Shown here one piece after another: positions 58,732 to 64,000 of a DNA stretch of 64,000 nucleotides. How positions within the stretch are numbered: the stretch's first letter is position 1; every line of letters begins with the position of its first letter. A model generated the notes under the pieces. It ran no database searches and was not told the origin of the DNA. It saw nothing but the letters and a program-made list of their open reading frames with translations. A program made the position numbers and the translations under genes. The stretch comes from M55B174 sp034716235 (GTDB taxonomy: Bacteria; Patescibacteriota; Minisyncoccia; CAIUEV01; JAHKAQ01): NCBI GenBank assembly GCA_034716235.1, contig JAYEHH010000019.1:20340-84339 (forward strand), in the 5' to 3' direction.

Positions 58732-60582
58732 ATGAATGATGTCGAAGAAATAAAATCTCGTTTGAATATTGTGGATATTATTGGTAGCTACGTTAAGCTT
58801 ACGCAAGCTGGAACAAATTACAAGGCTCTTTGCCCATTCCATAACGAGAAAACACCTTCCTTTGTGGTGAATGAAGAGCGTCAGGTTTTTCATTGCTTCG
58901 GTTGTGGAAAAGGTGGGGATATATTTACCTTCATTCAGGAGACTGACGGAGTGGACTTTAGAGAGGCTTTAAAAATACTGGCTGATCGAGCAGGAGTACA
59001 GCTTAAAGGCTATGACGGGCAACAGAGTCAAGAGAAAAGTCAAAGTCGTAACATTATGAAAGAAGCCGTAAGTATTTTTCAAGAAAATTTAGAATCTTCA
59101 GCGGGAAAACAAGCTGACAAATACCTCAAAGAGAGGGGCGTACCTGTTGCCATGATAGAAAAATTCGCTCTAGGCTTTGCTCTTAATGGTTGGCAGGGGC
59201 TTTTTGATAAGCTTATTCGTTCAAAATTTAAACCAGAGGAGATAAAGAAGGCTGGTCTGGCCGTAGAAAGTGAAAGAAGACCGGGTAGTTTCTATGACCG
59301 TTTTCGTAATAGAATTATGTTTCCTATTTATAGCTCATTTGGAGAGCCATTAGGATTTTCAGCTCGTATTCTTCCAGGAGATGATTCTGAAATGGGGAAA
59401 TATATTAACACCCCTCAAACCGAGATTTATGACAAAAGTCAAGCACTCTATGGTATAAATTTAGCTAAAAATGCCATTAAACAAAAAGATCTTTGTATTT
59501 TATTAGAAGGGAACTTAGATGTTATAATGAGCCATGTGGCTGGAGTAGAAAATGTAGTAGCTACTTGTGGAACAGCAGTCACAGAGGGACAGTTAAAGAC
59601 AATTCAACGATATTCTAATAATATCGCTTTTGCTTTTGATGTCGATGAAGCGGGAATTAAGGCCTCTAAAAAGGGAATTGATTTAGCTTTATCGGTGGGA
59701 GCCAATGTAAAAGCTATAAATTTAGGTATCGCTGGAAAAGACAACAAAGATGTGGCAGATATTGTTCAAAAATCTTCTAAGAAATGGCAGGAAATTTCCC
59801 AAAAAGCAAAACCGGCCATGGAATATTACTTTGATATTATTCTTGCAGATTATGATAAAAATGACGTTGATCAAAGGAAAAAAACTACCGATGAGCTCTT
59901 AGAAAAGATTGCTCTTTTCCAAAATAAGATAGATCAGGCCTATTATCTAGAAAAATTAGCTGAGACTTCAGCAACAAAAATAGAAATACTTTATGATATT
60001 TTGAATGGAAAACTGGCCCTATCAGAAGCTCAACAAAATAAAGAAGTTTATAGAAATAATTTTCGAGATGAAAAAAAAGAAAATAGTCAAAAAAGTGAGC
60101 AAGTGGTTAGTGGCGGTAGCTCCGAACAAGTTATTAAGTTATTAAATAGGATAACCGCCTTAATGATTTTTTATCCTAAAATCATTAAAGATAAAAAAAG
60201 CGCCCAACTTAAAATTGTCTTGAAAAATTTACAAAAATCTGATACAAAAGAGATTATAGGCATTATTCTAAAATGTAATACTCAATTTTCTACCCCCAAT
60301 CGTTACCTCGATTTAATAAAAGACGAAAGACTGAAAACGAAAGTGGCTCGATTGATTACTATTGCCGAAAATAGTTTTAGTGCTTATAACGATGATCAAT
60401 CAAGTGGTGAATTTTTGCCAGAAGAGAATTTTGATTTTTGTTTAAGGAAGGTAAAAGAAATTTTAAGAAAAGAGAAGCTGGAACACTTGACTGCAAAGAT
60501 AAAGATAGCAGAAAAGTCGAACAGAAAAGAACAGCTTGCTGAATTAATAAAAACCTACAATCTTTTATTAAGAAAAAAATAA
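58732..60582 (+). CDS. dnaG: DNA primase
   Basis: 616 aa. CHC2 zinc finger CPFHNEKTPSF...HCFGCGKGGD near residues 38-65; RNA-polymerase core with FALGFALNGWQGL and YDRFRNRIMFPIYS; TOPRIM with LLEGNLDVIMSHVAG near residue 262, ATCGTAVTEGQ and FAFDVDEAG near 304; a C-terminal helicase-interaction region. It makes the RNA primers for replication. The next gene, rpoD, begins 3 nt after the stop; the dnaG-rpoD pair is the core of the macromolecular-synthesis operon. Confidence 0.97.
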   Translation: MNDVEEIKSRLNIVDIIGSYVKLTQAGTNYKALCPFHNEKTPSFVVNEERQVFHCFGCGKGGDIFTFIQETDGVDFREALKILADRAGVQLKGYDGQQSQEKSQSRNIMKEAVSIFQENLESSAGKQADKYLKERGVPVAMIEKFALGFALNGWQGLFDKLIRSKFKPEEIKKAGLAVESERRPGSFYDRFRNRIMFPIYSSFGEPLGFSARILPGDDSEMGKYINTPQTEIYDKSQALYGINLAKNAIKQKDLCILLEGNLDVIMSHVAGVENVVATCGTAVTEGQLKTIQRYSNNIAFAFDVDEAGIKASKKGIDLALSVGANVKAINLGIAGKDNKDVADIVQKSSKKWQEISQKAKPAMEYYFDIILADYDKNDVDQRKKTTDELLEKIALFQNKIDQAYYLEKLAETSATKIEILYDILNGKLALSEAQQNKEVYRNNFRDEKKENSQKSEQVVSGGSSEQVIKLLNRITALMIFYPKIIKDKKSAQLKIVLKNLQKSDTKEIIGIILKCNTQFSTPNRYLDLIKDERLKTKVARLITIAENSFSAYNDDQSSGEFLPEENFDFCLRKVKEILRKEKLEHLTAKIKIAEKSNRKEQLAELIKTYNLLLRKK

Positions 60583-60585
60583 CTC

Positions 60586-62226
60586 ATGGCTAAACCAAGA
60601 AAAAAACCGGCTACCAGAAGAACAGTCAAAAAGGCAAAGGCACCTCGTAAAAAAACAACCAGAAGAAGAGTTGTTAAGAAATCTACTCGTCGCAAAACAG
60701 CTCGTCAGAAAAAAACAGCTCGAAAACCAATTCGAAAACCAATTAAAAGAAAATATTCTCGATTGATCGCTAAAAGAAAGGCAAACAATTCAAAAAGAAA
60801 GCCTCGGAAGGTTGCTAAGCCTCGGAAGGTTAAAAAACCAAAGAAGAAATCAAGGAAAACTAGAAATACCAGTAAACCAAGGGAAAAAATGGTTAAAAAA
60901 AGATCTAAGGTTAGGAAAAAACCTCAAACTAAAACTAAAAAAAGACCTAGAAATAAAGGCAATAAAGAGCCTGTTGGCACCCGTCGGCAACGAGCTAAAA
61001 ACGTTTTAGAGAAGGCATGGACAGGTAGGGCTGGAAAACGGTTAGCAAAAATGAAAAGGAAAGAGGAAAAATCCAAAGGGAAAACCACTAAAGCTCAAAA
61101 AGGTTGGCAGATAAGAGTAGGAGAATATCGTAAAATGGATCCTGAGATTGAAGAATTGATTGATCATGGTAGACAAAGAGGATTTATTACGGAATATGAA
61201 ATTCTAAGAGCGATGCCTAATGTGGAGGAAAATTTAGAGGAATTAGAGGAATTTTATTCTCGTTTAGAGGAATTAGGTGTTAAAATTATTAGTCCTGAAG
61301 ATTTTTTAGAAGCACCCAGCAAAAAAAGTATTGAGGACGAGGAAGATGAAAAAATCAAGAAAGAAATGCTTGAGCAGGCAAAATTGGATAACATTTATGA
61401 TGATTCGGTGCAAATGTACCTTAAAGAGATTGGTCGAGTGGATCTTTTAACTGCCGAGGAAGAAATTTCATTAGCTAAAAAAATTGAAAAGGGTAATGCC
61501 AAAGCCAAACAGATGTTGACAGAAGCTAATTTAAGATTAGTGGTTAGTATTGCTAAGAAATATGTAGGTCGATCTCACAACTTAGGTCTGCTAGATTTAA
61601 TTCAAGAAGGAAATATTGGACTTTTTAGAGCAGTAGAAAAGTTTGATTATCGAAGAGGTTATAAATTCTCTACTTATGCTACTTGGTGGATTAGACAGGC
61701 TATAACTAGAGCTCTGGCAGATCAATCTAGGACCATTAGGATTCCAGTGCATATGGTAGAAACTATAAATAAGTATATTCAAGTTGTTAGAAGATTGGTC
61801 CAAGATTTAGGGAGAGAGCCTTTAGCAGAAGAAGTGGCTGCCGAGATGGATACTGATATTGACAAAGTACATCACATTCAAAAGATTTCTCAAGAAACTG
61901 TTTCTTTGGAAACAACAATAGGTGACAATGATGACCCTAATGTTTTAAGTGATTTCATACCTGACGAGGACACTATAATGCCTCATCAATCGGCTGGGAG
62001 AGAACTTTTACAACGACATGTAAGAAATGTATTGGAAGACTTAACTCCTAGAGAGAAAAAGATTCTGCAGATAAGGTTCGGGTTGGTAGATGGTGTCGTT
62101 CATACCCTAGAAGAGGTAGGTAAAAAATTTGGAGTAACCAGAGAGCGTATTCGTCAAATTGAAGCCAAGGCTTTAGAAAAAATAAGGGGACATAAAAGTG
62201 CGGGTAAATTAAAAGATTACTACTAA
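60586..62226 (+). CDS. rpoD: Primary sigma factor RpoD with long basic N-terminal tail
   Basis: 546 aa. Residues ~1-165 are almost acid-free and about half Lys/Arg (MAKPRKKPATRRTVKKAKAP...), like a histone H1 or eukaryotic-type tail; this replaces the acidic sigma 1.1 found in many bacteria. Then come a 1.1-like segment (DPEIEELIDHGRQRGFITEYEILRAM), region 1.2 (DSVQMYLKEIGRVDLLTAEEE), region 2 (NLRLVVSIAKKYVGRSHNLGLLDLIQEGNIGL, FSTYATWWIRQAITRAL), region 3 and region 4 (GVTRERIRQIEAKALEKIR). ATG 60586 follows dnaG by 3 nt. An internal ATG could give a tail-less form. Confidence 0.95.
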   Translation: MAKPRKKPATRRTVKKAKAPRKKTTRRRVVKKSTRRKTARQKKTARKPIRKPIKRKYSRLIAKRKANNSKRKPRKVAKPRKVKKPKKKSRKTRNTSKPREKMVKKRSKVRKKPQTKTKKRPRNKGNKEPVGTRRQRAKNVLEKAWTGRAGKRLAKMKRKEEKSKGKTTKAQKGWQIRVGEYRKMDPEIEELIDHGRQRGFITEYEILRAMPNVEENLEELEEFYSRLEELGVKIISPEDFLEAPSKKSIEDEEDEKIKKEMLEQAKLDNIYDDSVQMYLKEIGRVDLLTAEEEISLAKKIEKGNAKAKQMLTEANLRLVVSIAKKYVGRSHNLGLLDLIQEGNIGLFRAVEKFDYRRGYKFSTYATWWIRQAITRALADQSRTIRIPVHMVETINKYIQVVRRLVQDLGREPLAEEVAAEMDTDIDKVHHIQKISQETVSLETTIGDNDDPNVLSDFIPDEDTIMPHQSAGRELLQRHVRNVLEDLTPREKKILQIRFGLVDGVVHTLEEVGKKFGVTRERIRQIEAKALEKIRGHKSAGKLKDYY

Positions 62227-62277
62227 TAAATATATTGTAGCCAGATTTAGTATTTTGGATAATGCGTTTTTGGTCGT

Positions 62278-62324
62278 AAAATTAAAATCCGGAGGGAGGA
62301 CGGTTCTTTCCGGATTTTAATTTT
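62278..62324 (+). terminator. Rho-independent terminator after rpoD
   Basis: Perfect 15-bp stem AAAATTAAAATCCGG / CCGGATTTTAATTTT around a 17-nt loop; the 3' arm ends in TTTT. It ends the dnaG-rpoD transcript, or is part of the leader of the next gene. Confidence 0.75.
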
Positions 62325-62437
62325 CCACCAATAAAAAAATAAGGAGGTGAGGTAGAAATTAAGTTCTTTAACAATATAAATAGCAGATGAATTATGATTG
62401 TTTAGGCATTGGAGAATGAAAAGATAAAATTTTAATG

Positions 62438-62444
62438 AAGGAGG
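62438..62444 (+). promoter_or_regulatory. Strong Shine-Dalgarno site deciding the next start
   Basis: AAGGAGG five bases before ATG 62450, an ideal site. It shows that 62450, not the in-frame ATG at 62435, is the start of the following gene. Confidence 0.7.
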
Positions 62445-62449
62445 AAATT

Positions 62450-63355
62450 ATGGAAAAAGGCGTGAAAGTGGTATTAGGAGAGTATTTGGTGAATAATCTT
62501 CCGGAAACTTTTGATGAATTTCAAGAGATATTGCCGGGCGCAAGCTTGAAACAGTTAAAGGAGTGGAGGGATAAAATTATTAGTTTTAATTTCGGCATTG
62601 AACGCTTGCGATTCATTGAAGAAAAAATAGCTGAGATTATTCCGGGATCTATTGAAACAGGATTAATTCTTGATTTAGATCAAGGGATTGAGCTTGAATC
62701 TAAATTAGGAAGGGTTATTGAGACATGGCGATTTGATATATTTCCAGGGATTCTTTTGAAAGAAAAGGATATAGATAGATTATTAAATTGGACGAGTAAG
62801 GTCTCTAGCAATTCTGATGAGTATTTACTTATAGAGGAACGGGCGGAACAAATGTTGCCGGAAGCCTTAACTAAAAATGTGAAATTGGAACAGTCTTTAA
62901 GGTGGCAAAAAGCCGACATATTCCAAGATGCAGAACCTCAAGAAATGATCAAAAAACAGATTGCTAGCACTTTATCGCAGATTTTGCCAGAGCCTGATAA
63001 TGCATATGAACTAATAAAACTAAGGAAACAATATTCGTATTCACCCTTTTATAATTTTATTCATAGTCAGTTAGTTAACATTCTGCCAGAAAGCTTATCC
63101 CATGTTAGTAATATTAAAAAACTAATAAAATGGGAATCGGAAATATCTCGGTCTAGCGGTATTGGGGGAGATAATGACGAAATCATTGCTCTCATTATAG
63201 CACAGGGTATTAAGCTGATCGATGGTGTCCGTATATATAGTCTGCCTTTCCAGCCTTGGTTTTTGGAAATGGCCGAAGGAGAAATTGAAATTCCACCGTT
63301 TTGGCAATTGCCGTTTTTCAAGAAAGCTAAGGAGCTGGTGAATAAATCAGTTTAA
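62450..63355 (+). CDS. Helical-repeat protein, unknown function
   Basis: 301 aa, not recognised. It contains about four ~55-65-residue units with the pattern of a short Leu-Pro motif (FPGILL, ILPGAS, MLPEAL, ILPEPD, ILPESL) followed by a K/R-x-L-x-x-W helix (LKQLKEWRDKI, IDRLLNWTSKV, IKKLIKWESEI) and an acidic helix. No signal peptide or membrane helix. The repeats suggest an all-alpha solenoid that binds protein or nucleic acid. It has its own strong ribosome-binding site and terminator, so it is a single-gene unit. Confidence 0.6.
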   Translation: MEKGVKVVLGEYLVNNLPETFDEFQEILPGASLKQLKEWRDKIISFNFGIERLRFIEEKIAEIIPGSIETGLILDLDQGIELESKLGRVIETWRFDIFPGILLKEKDIDRLLNWTSKVSSNSDEYLLIEERAEQMLPEALTKNVKLEQSLRWQKADIFQDAEPQEMIKKQIASTLSQILPEPDNAYELIKLRKQYSYSPFYNFIHSQLVNILPESLSHVSNIKKLIKWESEISRSSGIGGDNDEIIALIIAQGIKLIDGVRIYSLPFQPWFLEMAEGEIEIPPFWQLPFFKKAKELVNKSV

Positions 63356-63370
63356 TGCTAACAATTTAGC

Positions 63371-63411
63371 AACACCCCTTTTATGAGTTTATTCTCAAAG
63401 GGGTGTTTTTT
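63371..63411 (+). terminator. Rho-independent terminator
   Basis: AACACCCCTTT and AAAGGGGTGTT around a 15-nt loop, followed by TTTT. Strong hairpin with a T-run, 15 nt after the stop. Confidence 0.85.
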
Positions 63412-63442
63412 ATTTTCTGATATTTTGTTTTAGAATAAAAAT

Positions 63443-63470
63443 TTGAAGTTTTAATATTGTTTGTTATAAT
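63443..63470 (+). promoter_or_regulatory. Promoter of the tRNA-Asn/GIY-YIG locus
   Basis: TTGAAG (63443-63448), 16-nt spacer, TATAAT (63465-63470). Start would lie ~60 nt before the tRNA fragment, so the fragment, nuclease gene and tRNA-Asn may share a transcript. Confidence 0.55.
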
Positions 63471-63534
63471 ACCTTTCAGTTCTTTACATTAAAATTCCGG
63501 GTAGATTTGAACTTAGTTCTAGTTTGCTCGGCAT

Positions 63535-63600
63535 TCCGGGGTAGCTCAATGGTACCTGCCTGACGGTAGGCAGGGAGCAGTTTGAGCAGGTTAATCAATC
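63535..63600 (+). pseudogene. Broken 5' copy of tRNA-Asn with an inserted palindrome
   Basis: TCCGGGGTAGCTCAATGGTA matches the first 20 nt of the intact tRNA-Asn at 63857. Then the 20-bp palindrome-like CCTGCCTGACGGTAGGCAGG interrupts the D loop, after which GAGCAGTT and GTTAATCAAT again match the tRNA through the anticodon arm. Similarity stops there; no T arm or 3' end follows. Confidence 0.75.
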
Positions 63601-63620
63601 TTGATGAACCAATCTATAAC

Positions 63621-63866
63621 ATGATGTATAGTGTATATGCAATAAAGAGTGTAGTTGATGGAAGAATATATGTTGGGATGAGTAAGGATATAGAGCAGAG
63701 GTTAAAAGATCATAACCTTGGATGTATTTTTTCAACAAAAGGGTATAAACTGTGGATGCTAATATATATTGAAAGAGTAGGGAGTAGAATTGATGCTAGA
63801 GAAAAAGAGAAATTTTATAAAAGCGGTAGTGGAAAAGAATTGTTGAAAAAAATCATTCCGGGGTAG
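63621..63866 (+). CDS. Small GIY-YIG nuclease
   Basis: 81 aa from ATG 63621 (ATG 63624 equally possible; an in-frame TTG at 63582 lies in the tRNA fragment). Motifs: MYSVYAIKS and RIYVGMS for GIY-YIG, RLKDHNLG with the catalytic Arg, and DAREKEKFYKSG with the metal-binding Glu. It belongs to the small stand-alone group often found as UvrC-like proteins. The stop codon TAG lies at 63864-63866, inside the first bases of tRNA-Asn, so the gene abuts that tRNA. A homing or target-site endonuclease is the likely origin. Confidence 0.85.
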   Translation: MMYSVYAIKSVVDGRIYVGMSKDIEQRLKDHNLGCIFSTKGYKLWMLIYIERVGSRIDAREKEKFYKSGSGKELLKKIIPG

Positions 63867-63928
63867 CTCAATGGTAGAGCAGTTGACTGTTAATCAATTG
63901 GTTGTCGGTTCGAGTCCGACCCCCGGAG
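63857..63928 (+). tRNA. tRNA-Asn (GUU)
   Basis: Full cloverleaf: acceptor TCCGGGG/CCCCGGA, D arm GCTCAATGGTAGAGC, anticodon stem-loop TTGA-CTGTTAA-TCAA (anticodon GTT), T arm GTCGGTTCGAGTCCGAC, discriminator G followed by CC. It overlaps the end of the GIY-YIG gene by 10 nt. Confidence 0.95.
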
Positions 63929-64000
63929 CCCTATAGGATAGTTTGCTGTTTCAACTATGGTATTGAACGGAGAATTTAGCTTAAATACTAGCTTTCTGCC
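63929..64000. other. Right-edge spacer, nothing recognised
   Basis: The last 72 nt after tRNA-Asn hold no recognisable gene start. Confidence 0.3.

Overview
This window looks like a chromosomal segment, around the replication origin, of a Candidate Phyla Radiation (Patescibacteria) bacterium, most likely of the Parcubacteria type. The evidence is low GC, dense small-genome packing, many small membrane proteins without clear families, TTG/GTG starts with few Shine-Dalgarno sequences, lamin-tail-domain surface proteins, a PrgI/VirB4/VirB6-like secretion cluster and a ThyX/dCMP-deaminase pair. TGA is a normal stop (for example at 18569-18571), so this is not a code-25 lineage such as Gracilibacteria/SR1. 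The exact class is an inference.

Layout. 1-12.5 kb: a pilus/secretion ATPase with an apparent tandem fusion, a structured RNA candidate, ruvB, a 1-kb repeat-rich gap, a lamin-tail surface protein, ruvC, a three-gene 7TM / ATP-grasp-protease / ATP-grasp cluster and a class A penicillin-binding protein. 12.6-17.1 kb: the origin region (dciA-like, dnaN, dnaA on the minus strand; rpmH, rnpA, yidC on the plus strand) with a perfect 46-bp palindrome at the end of dnaA. 17.1-20.8 kb: flippase, glycosyltransferase, O-antigen polymerase. 20.8-30.1 kb: a minus-strand type-IV-secretion-like operon with a five-bladed-propeller lipoprotein. 30.2-35.2 kb: rsmA, tRNA-Gly, cca, yraN and six perfect parS sites, two or three of them inside a second polymerase gene. 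35.9-50.4 kb: housekeeping and envelope genes (DksA/TraR, lspA, comM, LysM-CHAP, tRNA-Leu, tRNA-Cys, gatCA, gyrB, FemAB, lemA, pyk). 50.5-58.4 kb: nucleotide metabolism (dCMP deaminase, ThyX) followed by an accessory stretch: an ECF-sigma stress operon, a LexA-like repressor fused to a DNA cytosine methyltransferase with a convergent restriction endonuclease, and a tRNA-Ser whose 3' end is repeated in a 71-bp tandem array. 58.7-64 kb: dnaG, an rpoD with a long histone-like basic tail, a helical-repeat protein, and a tRNA-Asn preceded by a GIY-YIG nuclease gene and a broken copy of the tRNA 5' half.

How the parts fit. Replication initiation (dnaA, dnaN, dciA-like, gyrB, dnaG), segregation sites (parS) and repair (ruvB, ruvC) are clustered as expected near an origin; parA/parB are not in the window. 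Envelope construction is the second theme (PBP, FemAB, flippase, two polymerases, LysM-CHAP, secretion cluster). The best candidates for undescribed biology are the LexA-methyltransferase fusion with its restriction partner, the 7TM/ATP-grasp cluster, the parS sites spread through a coding region, the basic tail on the primary sigma factor, and the GIY-YIG/tRNA-Asn locus.
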